Assembly (NCBI GenBank): GCA_963638355.1
Contig: CAVHRT010000048.1
Location: 1-12,589, forward strand
From: W0P28-013 sp963638355
Lineage (GTDB): Bacteria > Bacteroidota > Bacteroidia > Bacteroidales > Paludibacteraceae
Direction of reading: 5' to 3'
Length of the DNA: 12,589 nt
A program made the translations under genes and the position numbers. The notes under the pieces were generated by a model that worked only from the letters and a program-made list of their open reading frames with translations, had not been told where the DNA came from and made no database searches. Each line of letters opens with the position of its first letter. Position 1 is the stretch's first letter. This document shows, piece by piece, positions 1 through 6,978 of this stretch.

Positions 1-1
1 C

Positions 2-385
2 GACGAAATCATCGAAAAGACCAAGGCGCAGGTGCTCGACATGCTGAAACAGACCATTCGTCCCGAGTTCCTCAACCGAATTGACGAAACCATCATGTTC
101 ACGCCGCTCAGCGAGGACGAAATTCGTCAGGTTGTCAAGCTGCAATTGGCGTCGGTTGGTCGCATGCTCAAGGAGAATGGCATCACGCTCGAAGTCTCGC
201 CCGAGGCAGTTGCGTTTGTGGCTCATGCGGGTTTCGATCCCGAGTTTGGTGCACGTCCAGTGAAACGCGTCATTCAGCGTTACATCCTCAACGAGTTGAG
301 CAAGCAGATAATCGCTGGTAATGTCTCGCACGATCGTCCAATTCGCATCGTTGTGAAAAACGACGCGCTGGCGTTCGAGAATTAA
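2..385 (+). CDS. clpB: ATP-dependent disaggregase ClpB, C-terminal fragment
   Basis: ClpB is a cytoplasmic AAA+ hexamer that works with DnaK to pull proteins out of aggregates. Only the last 127 residues are visible; the frame is open to the left edge, so the start lies outside the window. The fragment begins late in the second nucleotide-binding domain. RPEFLNRID is at visible residues 20-28, the usual arginine-finger region. The C-terminal small domain follows, with the sensor-2 motif GARPVKR at 83-89 and then the VIQRYILNELSKQI helix. The sequence suits ClpB better than ClpC or ClpX, and the PEFGARPVKR wording is typical of Bacteroidota ClpB. The stop is TAA at 383-385. A tandem array and a strong terminator follow at once. 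Identity is confident; only completeness cannot be judged. Confidence 0.95.
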   Translation, partial: DEIIEKTKAQVLDMLKQTIRPEFLNRIDETIMFTPLSEDEIRQVVKLQLASVGRMLKENGITLEVSPEAVAFVAHAGFDPEFGARPVKRVIQRYILNELSKQIIAGNVSHDRPIRIVVKNDALAFEN

Positions 386-394
386 ATAATCGAA

Positions 395-418
395 TCATTG
401 AGTCATTGACTCATTGAA
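395..418. repeat. 8-bp tandem array (TCATTGAN x3) after clpB
   Basis: Three consecutive 8-mers, TCATTGAG, TCATTGAC and TCATTGAA, start 10 bp after the clpB stop codon. The GAGTCA/TGACTC part can fold back on itself. It is one of several short tandem arrays that sit next to gene ends in this window. Confidence 0.7.
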
Positions 419-428
419 TGATAGAATG

Positions 429-470
429 AAAAAAAGAACGGATTTCGTTGAAGTCCGTTCTTGTTTTTTT
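429..470. terminator. Bidirectional intrinsic terminator between clpB and the PBP gene
   Basis: A 9-bp perfect stem is formed by AAGAACGGA (434-442) and TCCGTTCTT (454-462). It extends inward with one wobble pair to about 13 bp and a 3-nt loop. On the + strand the stem is followed by TTGTTTTTTT (461-470). Upstream is a run of seven A (429-435), which gives a U-tract for transcripts of the - strand. It lies between two convergent genes, so it can end both clpB and the PBP transcript. Confidence 0.9.
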
Positions 471-487
471 GTGTGATTGGAATTATA

Positions 488-507
488 GGGCGAATAATCA
501 TTCGCCC
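488..507. other. Perfect 8-bp hairpin just after the PBP stop codon
   Basis: GGGCGAAT (488-495) and ATTCGCCC (500-507) form a perfect inverted repeat around the loop AATC. It begins 8 bp beyond the PBP stop codon in its transcript. No clear U-tract follows. It may stabilise the 3' end or assist the stronger terminator about 20 bp further on. Confidence 0.6.
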
Positions 508-515
508 GAATTCAT

Positions 516-2858
516 TCACTCCTCCACAATTGCGCCGTCGTTGAGTTCGGGGCAGCCTGCGTTGGCGTTGAACCATTCGGGAATTTCGAAGCGCTGCGTG
601 GCGTCGTAGCCTAACGAACTGTCTTTCAGCACTTTGTCCATATACAACGCCCAAATTGGCAGTGCCATGCTTGCACCTTGTCCGTCGGACATGCTTGCAA
701 AATGCACGCCGCGGTCCTCCCAGCCAACCCAAACGCCCGAGACGAGTGTTGGCGTGAAACCAATGAACCAACCATCGGAGTTGTTTTGCGTGGTGCCAGT
801 TTTGCCGCCAGCAGGCGCTTTTACACCATATTTGTAGCGTACACGAACGCCCGTGCCGTGGTCCATCACGCTGGTGAGCATGTCAATCATCTTGTACGAG
901 GTCTCTTCGCTAATCACCTCGATGGTGTTTGGCGTGAAATCGGCTATGATGTTGCCGTTGTTGTCCTCGATGTGGGTTACATACACTGGCGTGATGCGAA
1001 TGCCGCCATTCGGGAAAGTGGTGTAGGCGTCGACCATTTCGGCCACCGACACTTCGCACGGACCGAGGCAGAGCGAGTAGTCGGGCACAATCTCGCCGCG
1101 CAGGCCGAACGAACGCAAAATCTTGGCAAACTGTTGCGGCGTGGTCAGTTGGCTGATGACATACGCGCTAATCCAGTTATTCGATGTGGTTAAACCCCAT
1201 TTCAGCGTAACTTCCTCGCCAATGTGCGTTTTGCCATCGTTGCGAGGCGTCCATTCGGTGCCGTCGCCTGCTTTGATGGTGATGGCTTGGTTGATGGTTT
1301 TGTCGCACGGCCAATAGCCTTCGCTCATGGCTTGCGTGTAGAGGTAAGGTTTGATGGTGGAACCAACTTGGCGTCGACCCGTATTCACCATATCGTACTG
1401 AAAATGTGTGAAATCGGGACCGCCCACATATGCCTTTACAAAGCCGTTGGCGGGATCCATCGACATGAATCCGCAGCGCACAAAACTCTTCAGGTAGCGA
1501 ATGGAGTCGAGTGGCGACATTACCGTGTCGATGGTGCCGTGGTACGAGAAGACGCTCATCTCGACTGGCGTTTCGAATGCTTTTCGAATTTCTTCGTCGC
1601 TTGCTTTGGCCTTTTTCATGGCGCGATAGCGGTCGCTTTGGCGCATGGCTTGGTTCATTATGCGGTCAATCTCGTCGTTTGTGAGATTGTTGGCAAATGG
1701 CGCTTTTTTGCGATTTTTCTGTTCTTTGAAGAAACGATTTTGCAAATCCTGAATATGCTCGCTCACGGCCTGTTCGGCGTAGGCTTGCATGCGCGAATCG
1801 ATGGCGGTGTAGATCTTCAAGCCATCGGTGTAGAGGTCGTATTTCGAGCCGTCGGACTTCGGATTTTTCTCGATGAAACCATAGAGCGGATCCTCTTCCC
1901 ACGCTATCGAATCCATGTAGAATCGGCCGTAGGGAACCAATTGCCACTGCGCATAGTTGGAGCGTTTGGGCTTCTTGGCGGTCATCATCATGCGCAGATA
2001 TTCGCGGAAATAGGGCGCCGGGCCGAGTTTGTGATCCACTTTGTGATAGTTGAGCGTGAGCGGAATTTGCGTGAGCGAATCGAACTCCGCTTGCGTGATG
2101 TAGTCGGCTTTCAGCATCTGACCAAGCACCACATTGCGGCGCTGCTCGGTGCGTTCGGCGCGGCGCACAGGGTTGTAGAGCGATGGATTTTTGCACATGC
2201 CAATGAGCATGGCGGCCTCTTCAATCTTCAGATCTTTGGGCAACTTGCCAAAATAGACTTGCGTAGCGGTTTTGATGCCCACGGCGTTGTTCAGAAAATC
2301 GAATTTATTGAGGTACATCGTCAGGATTTCCTCTTTGGTGTAGAGCCTTTCCAACTGCACCGAAATGACCCATTCGATGGGCTTTTGCATGGTGCGCTGA
2401 AACAGATTTGTGACTGGTGGCGAGTAGAGTTGTTTGGCCAACTGTTGCGTGATGGTGCTGCCGCCGCCCGCATTTTTTTGCATCAAAATGCCGCGCTTCA
2501 CAAGCACACGCAGCAGCGCGTGTCCGTCGATGCCCGAGTGCTCGTAGAAACGCTCGTCCTCGGTGGCGACGAGTGCCTGCACCAGAAATGGCGACAACTC
2601 GTCGTAGTGCGTGGTGATGCGGTTGTCGGTGGCAGTGTAGAATGTGCCGAGCAGCTCCATATCGGCTGAATAGATTTCGGTGGCGTACTTGTTTTTCGGG
2701 TTTTGCAGTTCGCGCACGGCGGGCATGTAGCCAATCCAGCCCTTGGCAATTGCCAAAAATAGCAATGCTATCAGCGCCATGCCAGCAGCTATTATCGACC
2801 AAAACCAAAGCAAAAATTTCTTTTTCTGCTCGGGTGTTAGATTATCTTTTTTCGCCAT
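516..2858 (-). CDS. mrcA: Class A penicillin-binding protein 1A (bifunctional peptidoglycan synthase)
   Basis: This 780-aa protein polymerises lipid II into glycan strands and cross-links the stem peptides on the outer face of the inner membrane. Residues 1-13 are charged and cytoplasmic, with one membrane anchor at about 14-38. The glycosyltransferase-51 domain follows: EDERFYEH at 100-107 (catalytic Glu100), GGSTITQQLAK at 132-142, and KEEILTMYLN near 175-184. The transpeptidase domain has all three penicillin-binding motifs: STIK (Ser500 nucleophile, Lys503), SNN (559-561) and KTGT (686-689). A charged insert near 380-430 separates the domains. The length is normal for the family. The start ATG at 2858 gives MAKKDNLTPEQ, a sensible cytoplasmic tail. 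It is downstream of holA on the same strand with a 107-bp gap, so co-transcription is possible. The symbol follows the PBP1A family; several paralogues can exist. Confidence 0.95.
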   Translation of the reverse strand: MAKKDNLTPEQKKKFLLWFWSIIAAGMALIALLFLAIAKGWIGYMPAVRELQNPKNKYATEIYSADMELLGTFYTATDNRITTHYDELSPFLVQALVATEDERFYEHSGIDGHALLRVLVKRGILMQKNAGGGSTITQQLAKQLYSPPVTNLFQRTMQKPIEWVISVQLERLYTKEEILTMYLNKFDFLNNAVGIKTATQVYFGKLPKDLKIEEAAMLIGMCKNPSLYNPVRRAERTEQRRNVVLGQMLKADYITQAEFDSLTQIPLTLNYHKVDHKLGPAPYFREYLRMMMTAKKPKRSNYAQWQLVPYGRFYMDSIAWEEDPLYGFIEKNPKSDGSKYDLYTDGLKIYTAIDSRMQAYAEQAVSEHIQDLQNRFFKEQKNRKKAPFANNLTNDEIDRIMNQAMRQSDRYRAMKKAKASDEEIRKAFETPVEMSVFSYHGTIDTVMSPLDSIRYLKSFVRCGFMSMDPANGFVKAYVGGPDFTHFQYDMVNTGRRQVGSTIKPYLYTQAMSEGYWPCDKTINQAITIKAGDGTEWTPRNDGKTHIGEEVTLKWGLTTSNNWISAYVISQLTTPQQFAKILRSFGLRGEIVPDYSLCLGPCEVSVAEMVDAYTTFPNGGIRITPVYVTHIEDNNGNIIADFTPNTIEVISEETSYKMIDMLTSVMDHGTGVRVRYKYGVKAPAGGKTGTTQNNSDGWFIGFTPTLVSGVWVGWEDRGVHFASMSDGQGASMALPIWALYMDKVLKDSSLGYDATQRFEIPEWFNANAGCPELNDGAIVEE

Positions 2859-2888
2859 AATTGTAGGTTGTTAATTGTCTATTTGTCT

Positions 2889-2915
2889 ATTTGAAAATTT
2901 GAAGATTTGAAGATT
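2889..2915. repeat. 9-bp period TTTGAARAT array, copy 1
   Basis: Three degenerate 9-bp units (TTTGAAAAT, TTTGAAGAT, TTTGAAGAT) lie in the gap between holA and the PBP gene. Near-identical blocks recur at 8250-8276 and 11785-11803, making this a dispersed intergenic repeat. Confidence 0.7.
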
Positions 2916-2937
2916 GTGCGCTGTCTTTCTGTCGTGC

Positions 2938-2965
2938 GCAATTTGAAATTTGCAATTTGAAATTT
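2938..2965. repeat. 14-bp perfect tandem duplication touching the holA stop
   Basis: GCAATTTGAAATTT occurs twice without interruption (2938-2951 and 2952-2965). The holA stop codon (2966-2968 on the + strand) follows immediately. A weak TGCGC/GCGCA inverted repeat (2917-2921 and 2936-2940) overlaps its edge. Confidence 0.75.
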
Positions 2966-3994
2966 TTAGTGCAATATCTTGAAAACCAGCTCTTTCAGCA
3001 GTTCGTCGTCGCCAATCGATGAGTTGCCGAAGCCTTTGCAGCGTGCGTCGGTGGTGCGTATGTCGCTGATTATCTGCAGTGTTTTGCTCGAATTGTAGTA
3101 GCGCGCAGCCTGCTGATAGTCGCGCACAAAATATGGATTGATTTTCAGCTCGGTTGCCACATTCATCTGACTTTTGTCCTTCAGCGAGTGGTAGAGCAGC
3201 AGTTTGCTGAAAAATCCGAACAGCACCATATTTATCATTATGAGCGGATTATTTTTCGTATTTTTGCCAAAATAGTTGGCAATGCGGTTCGATTTCAGAA
3301 TGTCGTGGTCGCCCAACGCTTTCACTAGTTCGAAGGCGTTATAATCCTTGCTCACGCCAATGTTGCGCTCCACCACATCGGGCGTTATCACATCTTGACC
3401 GCTTTTTGCGATGACAATGCGCAGTTTATTCACCTCGCCAATAATGCGCTCGAGGTCGGTTCCGAGAAACTCGGACAGCATGTTGGCGGCTTTCGGCTCA
3501 ATTTTCAGTTTCTGTTCGCGGCAATAATCTTCAATCCAACTCGCTACTTGGTTGTCGTATATTTTTTTCGAGTCGAAAAGCACGCCTTTCTCGGCAATTT
3601 CGGATACATATTTTTTGCGCGCGTCGAGTTTTTCGTATTTGTAGCAGATGACGAGAATGGTGCTTGGTTGCGGCTGCTTCAGGTAGAACGACAACTGGTC
3701 GTACTCCTTTTTGTCGATGTTTTGCGCCTCTTTTATTATCAGCACTTGATATTGGGCGGTCATCGGAAAACGCTTGGCAGCAGCGATTATTTCCGCCATT
3801 TTCGTATCTTTTTTGGCGTAAACTATCGTCTTGTCGAAAACCTCCTCATCGGGCGTCAGCACATTTTGGTCGATGTAGTCGGCAATCTTGTCGATGTAGT
3901 ACGGTTCTTCGCCCATCAGCAGATAGATGGGCTTGTACTCTTTGCGCTTGAGCGATGCAATGATTTCGTTGTATGTCGCCTGTTTTTTTGCCAT
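2966..3994 (-). CDS. holA: DNA polymerase III subunit delta
   Basis: HolA is the wrench subunit of the clamp loader; it opens the beta sliding clamp so that it can be placed on primed DNA. The 342-aa length fits the family. The N-terminus KPIYLLMGEEPYYID (residues 21-35) matches the usual opening strand and loop of the AAA+-like fold. FLGTDLERIIGEVNKL (176-191) is the conserved helix found across delta subunits. The C-terminal third (about 215-342) is the all-helical collar domain. A true Walker A motif is absent, as expected, because delta does not hydrolyse ATP. The start ATG at 3994 gives MAKKQATYNE and lies 12 nt after the amn stop, so amn and holA are probably one transcript. Identity is confident despite the low sequence conservation usual for HolA. 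Confidence 0.92.
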   Translation of the reverse strand: MAKKQATYNEIIASLKRKEYKPIYLLMGEEPYYIDKIADYIDQNVLTPDEEVFDKTIVYAKKDTKMAEIIAAAKRFPMTAQYQVLIIKEAQNIDKKEYDQLSFYLKQPQPSTILVICYKYEKLDARKKYVSEIAEKGVLFDSKKIYDNQVASWIEDYCREQKLKIEPKAANMLSEFLGTDLERIIGEVNKLRIVIAKSGQDVITPDVVERNIGVSKDYNAFELVKALGDHDILKSNRIANYFGKNTKNNPLIMINMVLFGFFSKLLLYHSLKDKSQMNVATELKINPYFVRDYQQAARYYNSSKTLQIISDIRTTDARCKGFGNSSIGDDELLKELVFKILH

Positions 3995-4006
3995 GTCTTG
4001 AAAAAA

Positions 4007-4777
4007 TTACCAACGCAAGTGTTTCACGGTGATGCCTTTGTTTTGCAGTGTTTCTAGCGATTTGATGCCGATTTTCAGATGTTCTTCGGTGTATAGGCTC
4101 GTCACTTTTTTGTCGCTCTCTTCGGTTTTGATGCCCTCTTCGTGCATGGGCATGTCCGACACCAGCAGCAGCGCGCCCGTTGGAATGGCGTTGAAAAATC
4201 CTACGCTGAAGAGCGTCGCAGTTTCCATATCAACCGCAATGGTGCGCATCTGCCGCAGCGATTCTTTGAACTGCTCATCGTGCTCCCACACGCGGCGGTT
4301 GGTGGTGTACACGGTGCCAGTCCAATAGTCGTGACCAAAGTCGCGAATGTTCGACGACACAGCGCGCTGCAGGTTGAAAGTGGGCAGGGCAGGCACTTCG
4401 GGCGGGAAATAGTCGTTCGATGTACCTTCGCCACGAATGGCTGCAATGGGCAAAATGTAGTCGCCAACGCTGTTTTTGTCCTTCACACCGCCGCATTTTC
4501 CCAAGAAAAGCACTGCTTTGGGCTTTATGGCCGACAAAAGGTCCATTATCAGCGCAGCATTCGGACTGCCAATCCCAAAGTTGATGATGGTGATGCCGTT
4601 GGCCGAGGCGTTGGGCATGTTGCCTTTGGCGCCGCATACTGGTACATTGAACAGTTCGGCAAACTTTTCGACATAACTGTTGAAATTGCATAGCAAAATA
4701 TATTCGCCAAACTCGTCGAGCGGACGCTTGGTGTAGCGCACCAGCCAATTTCGTACTATCTCTTCGCGGGTTTTCAT
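4007..4777 (-). CDS. amn: AMP nucleosidase (short Bacteroidota form)
   Basis: AMP nucleosidase splits AMP into adenine and ribose 5-phosphate, feeding purine salvage and controlling adenylate levels in the cytoplasm. The 256-aa product is a single phosphorylase-fold domain. FGIGSPNAA (67-75) and FLGKCGG (91-97) form the phosphate/ribose region, DMETAT (183-188) carries the ribose-contacting Glu, and LLLVSDMP (204-211) has the Asp expected at the base site. It is much shorter than the E. coli enzyme, which carries an extra N-terminal regulatory domain; the short form is typical of Bacteroidota. I start at ATG 4777; a TTG two codons upstream (4783) is open but less likely. It leads a probable pair with holA, and the HsdR-N-like gene diverges upstream. 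Another nucleoside phosphorylase is possible but fits less well. Confidence 0.88.
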   Translation of the reverse strand: MKTREEIVRNWLVRYTKRPLDEFGEYILLCNFNSYVEKFAELFNVPVCGAKGNMPNASANGITIINFGIGSPNAALIMDLLSAIKPKAVLFLGKCGGVKDKNSVGDYILPIAAIRGEGTSNDYFPPEVPALPTFNLQRAVSSNIRDFGHDYWTGTVYTTNRRVWEHDEQFKESLRQMRTIAVDMETATLFSVGFFNAIPTGALLLVSDMPMHEEGIKTEESDKKVTSLYTEEHLKIGIKSLETLQNKGITVKHLRW

Positions 4778-4866
4778 ATTCAAAAGGTTAGAGGTTATAG
4801 TTTATAGTTTAGAGGGGCGAGTGACTTCAAATTTGCAGTGTCCCAACACTTTATAAACTTTAAAAC

Positions 4867-4899
4867 TTTATGAACTTTCAAACTAATTTCTTACCTTTG
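4867..4899 (+). promoter_or_regulatory. Bacteroidota-type promoter for the HsdR-N-like gene
   Basis: TACCTTTG at 4892-4899 is a perfect match to the Bacteroidota -7 box TAnnTTTG, followed by C as in many known promoters. A weak -33 candidate, TTTA (4867-4870), lies 21 bp upstream. Transcription would begin about 4-7 nt downstream, so the ATG at 4909 would have a very short leader. The box lies downstream of the in-frame ATG at 4870, which argues against that earlier start. Confidence 0.65.
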
Positions 4900-4908
4900 C
4901 GAACCAAA

Positions 4909-5364
4909 ATGGACGCGTTAAATCTGCCATATTATCAGCAAAAAATTCGTTCGACCGACGGCGGTAAGCAGCAAATTTTCGATCGCATTCGCCGCCGCTA
5001 TGTGGCGCTGACGCCCGAAGAGTGGGTTCGGCAAAACATGGTGGCGCACCTTATCGAGTCGCTTGGCGTGCCGCAAATGCGCATCAGCGTGGAGACGCCC
5101 ATCACTTTCAATGGTCTTACAAAGCGCTGTGACACAGTGGTTTACGATTCCGTCCTAAAACCTCTGATGTTGGTCGAGTTCAAAGCACCGTCGGTTGAGA
5201 TTACGCAGCGTGTGTTCGACCAAATGGCGGTGTACAATCTGCAATTGCAAGTGCCTTATTTGCTCGCTAGCAACGGACTTACGCACATTTTTTGTCAAGT
5301 CGATTTGCAAAACAAACGTTATCTTTTTGCGCCCGAATTGCCGCACTATTCGTCGTTACTTTGA
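4909..5364 (+). CDS. Stand-alone HsdR-N-like PD-(D/E)XK nuclease-fold protein
   Basis: This 151-aa protein resembles the N-terminal nuclease domain of type I restriction R subunits, but has no helicase or other domain. The active-site pattern is intact: Glu50 in the leading helix, Asp75 (TKRCDTVVYD), then ValGlu90PheLys92, and the QxxxY motif at Gln105-Tyr109 that is characteristic of this nuclease subgroup. PEEWVRQNMVAHLIESLG (37-54) is the usual opening of the family. I start at MDALNLPYYQ because a promoter box lies just upstream; an ATG 13 codons earlier (4870) is open but would precede the promoter. It diverges from amn, and its 3' end overlaps the convergent DUF4290 gene by 9 nt. Similar short proteins are common in Bacteroidota among housekeeping genes, with no known role. 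No hsdM or hsdS accompanies it. Nuclease activity is inferred only from motifs. Confidence 0.85.
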   Translation: MDALNLPYYQQKIRSTDGGKQQIFDRIRRRYVALTPEEWVRQNMVAHLIESLGVPQMRISVETPITFNGLTKRCDTVVYDSVLKPLMLVEFKAPSVEITQRVFDQMAVYNLQLQVPYLLASNGLTHIFCQVDLQNKRYLFAPELPHYSSLL

Positions 5365-5985
5365 GCGACGCTGATTGTTTTTCTGATTTTTCTTGTTGTT
5401 TTTCTTCTTGCTGTCGACGCTGTTGCCAACGCTGCTTCGCTTGGCTGAATTCAGTGTCATGGCATCGTTTTTTATGTCGATTGCACCGCCCGAAAGTTCG
5501 CGCAGATCGTCGAAAATCTTGTTGTCGTCGGCCAATTCTTTATTCCAAGTTACGTAACTCTGTTTCATGTCGTTGGCCACGAGGCGCGTCAGTGCCGCGC
5601 GTTTTTCGTCGTCGGGCAACTTGGCAATGGCGGCCACCAAAGTCTCGATCCAGCGCCCATAGTGACGATATTTTATCCTTGTGGCTTGATACGGAATTCG
5701 TTCTGGCGCAGGTCTATTTTCGGGCTTCCGCACCTCGAAAGGGTAGTCGATGTCCAGTTTTCCGTCCGACATAATATAAAGGTGATCCCACAGTTTGTGC
5801 TTGAAATCGTCGATGTCGCGCAGGTAGGGGAACATGTTGCCCATGATGTCGATGATGGTGCGTGCGCAACGGGTGCGTTCGGCGCGATCGTCGATGCTGC
5901 AGGCATATTGCACCATTTTTTGAATGTTGCGCCCATATTCGGGCATTATCAGACGTTCTTTTTTTTGCTGTGCAATGGCTTCCAT
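5356..5985 (-). CDS. DUF4290 family protein
   Basis: This 209-aa protein belongs to a Bacteroidota-specific family with no known function. The conserved start is visible: KKERLIMPEYGRNIQKMV at residues 8-25, followed by a mostly helical domain with WDHLYIMSDGKLDIDYPFE (66-84) and YGRWIETLVAAIAKLPDDEKRA (109-130). From about residue 182 it ends in a low-complexity, very basic tail of Lys, Asn, Ser and Arg, which could bind nucleic acid or ribosomes (inference). I chose ATG 5985. The frame stays open to 6246, but the extra 87 residues are translated AT-rich tandem repeats and tsaB coding sequence, and do not look like protein. Its stop overlaps the HsdR-N-like gene. tsaB lies 182 bp upstream on the same strand. 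Confidence 0.85.
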   Translation of the reverse strand: MEAIAQQKKERLIMPEYGRNIQKMVQYACSIDDRAERTRCARTIIDIMGNMFPYLRDIDDFKHKLWDHLYIMSDGKLDIDYPFEVRKPENRPAPERIPYQATRIKYRHYGRWIETLVAAIAKLPDDEKRAALTRLVANDMKQSYVTWNKELADDNKIFDDLRELSGGAIDIKNDAMTLNSAKRSSVGNSVDSKKKNNKKNQKNNQRRSK

Positions 5986-5992
5986 GAGAAGA

Positions 5993-6109
5993 GTTCGTAA
6001 AGTTTGTAAAGTTATAAAGTTTATAAAGTGGGGCGGGCTGCGTTTTTTGTTTCGGTTGATTAGTCGAGAAAGTTTATCAAGTTCATAAAGTTCATCAAGT
6101 TTATAAAGT
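5993..6109. repeat. AT-rich degenerate decamer array upstream of DUF4290
   Basis: Two blocks (5993-6029 and 6069-6109) consist of degenerate, roughly 10-bp units such as AAGTTTATAA and AAGTTCATAA. The same motif appears on the other strand at 4848-4880, upstream of the HsdR-N-like gene. The block begins just ahead of the DUF4290 start codon, so it would form much of its leader. Confidence 0.65.
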
Positions 6110-6114
6110 CGCGT

Positions 6115-6131
6115 TCCACAACTTTCTGTAG
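6115..6131. repeat. 17-bp dispersed motif, copy 1
   Basis: TCCACAACTTTCTGTAG occurs here and, with one difference (TCCACAACTTTCTGCAG), at 10897-10913. Both copies lie in intergenic DNA in the same orientation. Confidence 0.6.
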
Positions 6132-6152
6132 ATAGTTTTTGATGCCGTAACC

Positions 6153-6166
6153 TGAAACTTGAAACT
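6153..6166. repeat. 7-bp tandem duplication next to the tsaB stop
   Basis: TGAAACT is repeated twice in direct succession, one base away from the tsaB stop codon (6168-6170 on the + strand). It is another gene-end tandem array. Confidence 0.55.
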
Positions 6167-6167
6167 T

Positions 6168-6857
6168 TTATACTTGCAACTGCTTCGGCTTTGTCGGTTG
6201 AAATTCTTTCAGATAGAACGGCACGAAATATGCCACATCTTCCCATTTCTGGTTGTTGAACTGCTTTTCAGCTAAATCGATCATATTTTCGGCCAGCGGT
6301 ACAATGCCTTCGACGAAATGGGCGTTCGGGTGCGTTATCACCGACTGACATTTCGTCGCACCATTGCCACAAAAATAGATTTCGTGGTCGGCAAGTTGCT
6401 CTGCAAAGGCGTTTTCGTCGATTATTTTGGCCTCAGTTTCGCCCGCTTTTGCCAGATTTTGATCGAAAAGTGCGCAATAGACCTCCATTCTTCGTGCGTC
6501 TATCATCGGGCAGATGAACGTATTGGAATTGGCGATTTTTTCTCGAGCGGCTTTGGCAAGCAGTTGCAGCGTGTCCACAGCCAGCAGTTTGGCGCCAAGT
6601 CCGTAGCAAAGCCCTTTGGCGGTCGATACGCCAATGCGTAAGCCCGTGTACGAGCCAGGACCCGCGCTCACAGCCACTGCATCGGGTGTGCAGCCAGCAG
6701 CGCGACTCTCTTGTAGCAATTTTTCGCAAAACACTGGAAGCCGCGTGGCGTGCGACATTCCTTCGGTGCAGACCTCGGTGGCAAGCAGGCGCCCGTCGCG
6801 CGACAACGCCGCCGAACAAACCTCGGTCGACGTCTCAATATGCAGAATTGTTGGCAT
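6168..6857 (-). CDS. tsaB: tRNA t6A biosynthesis protein TsaB
   Basis: TsaB (YeaZ) dimerises with TsaD and, together with TsaE, installs threonylcarbamoyl on A37 of tRNAs that read ANN codons, acting in the cytoplasm. The 229-aa length matches the family. The ASKHA-fold start is ILHIETSTEVCSAAL (4-18). SAGPGSYTGLRIG (64-76) is the strongest family signature. FICPMIDARRMEVYCALFD (114-132) is the second conserved strand block. The last 20 residues (FQPTKPKQLQV end) are a loose tail. The start ATG at 6857 is preceded by an AAGGA stretch at a plausible ribosome-binding distance and by a good -7 promoter box. It is read towards DUF4290 with a 182-bp repeat-filled gap, so the two are not clearly one operon. 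TsaD and TsaE are not in the window. Confidence 0.95.
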   Translation of the reverse strand: MPTILHIETSTEVCSAALSRDGRLLATEVCTEGMSHATRLPVFCEKLLQESRAAGCTPDAVAVSAGPGSYTGLRIGVSTAKGLCYGLGAKLLAVDTLQLLAKAAREKIANSNTFICPMIDARRMEVYCALFDQNLAKAGETEAKIIDENAFAEQLADHEIYFCGNGATKCQSVITHPNAHFVEGIVPLAENMIDLAEKQFNNQKWEDVAYFVPFYLKEFQPTKPKQLQV

Positions 6858-6880
6858 TTCGTTTTTCCTTATTTAACCTG

Positions 6881-6888
6881 CAAAATTA
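6881..6888 (-). promoter_or_regulatory. Bacteroidota -7 promoter box for tsaB
   Basis: On the - strand this reads TAATTTTG followed by C, a perfect match to TAnnTTTG. It lies 23 bp before the tsaB ATG, giving a leader of roughly 16-20 nt. No good TTTG -33 element is seen; that position falls at the edge of the hairpin repeat at 6912-6932. Confidence 0.6.
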
Positions 6889-6911
6889 GTAATTTTCGAA
6901 GAATTATCGGA

Positions 6912-6959
6912 GCGGTGAGCCTGTCGAACCGCAAATTATCAATTATCAATTATCAATTG
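6912..6959. repeat. Composite hairpin + 7-bp array element, copy A (after prfB)
   Basis: The hairpin unit (6912-6932) has arms GCGGT and ACCGC around an 11-nt loop, GAGCCTGTCGA. It is joined to three perfect 7-bp units, AATTATC (6934-6954), plus part of a fourth. The prfB stop lies about 20 bp away. Copies B (8280-8335) and C (11807-11855) have the same order and orientation. The core resembles REP-like sequences seen in many bacterial genomes. Confidence 0.8.
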
Positions 6960-6978
6960 AAAAACTCCTCACTCCTAA

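Noticed and set aside
1224..2669. 481-codon open frame on the + strand
   Set aside because: It lies wholly opposite the PBP gene, whose domains and motifs are complete. Its translation shows no recognisable domain and is rich in His, Val and Arg, as expected from reading codons of a moderately GC-rich gene backwards.
4784..4793. Possible -7 box for amn (TAACCTTTTG on the - strand)
   Set aside because: It needs two extra bases compared with TAnnTTTG, and it would place the transcription start at or inside the start codon.
4870..4908. Earlier ATG for the HsdR-N-like gene
   Set aside because: A perfect -7 promoter box at 4892-4899 lies downstream of this ATG, and the family similarity begins near the ATG at 4909.
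5986..6246. 87-residue N-terminal extension of the DUF4290 protein
   Set aside because: The extra sequence is a translation of AT-rich tandem repeats and the end of tsaB. The family consensus begins at the Met at 5985.
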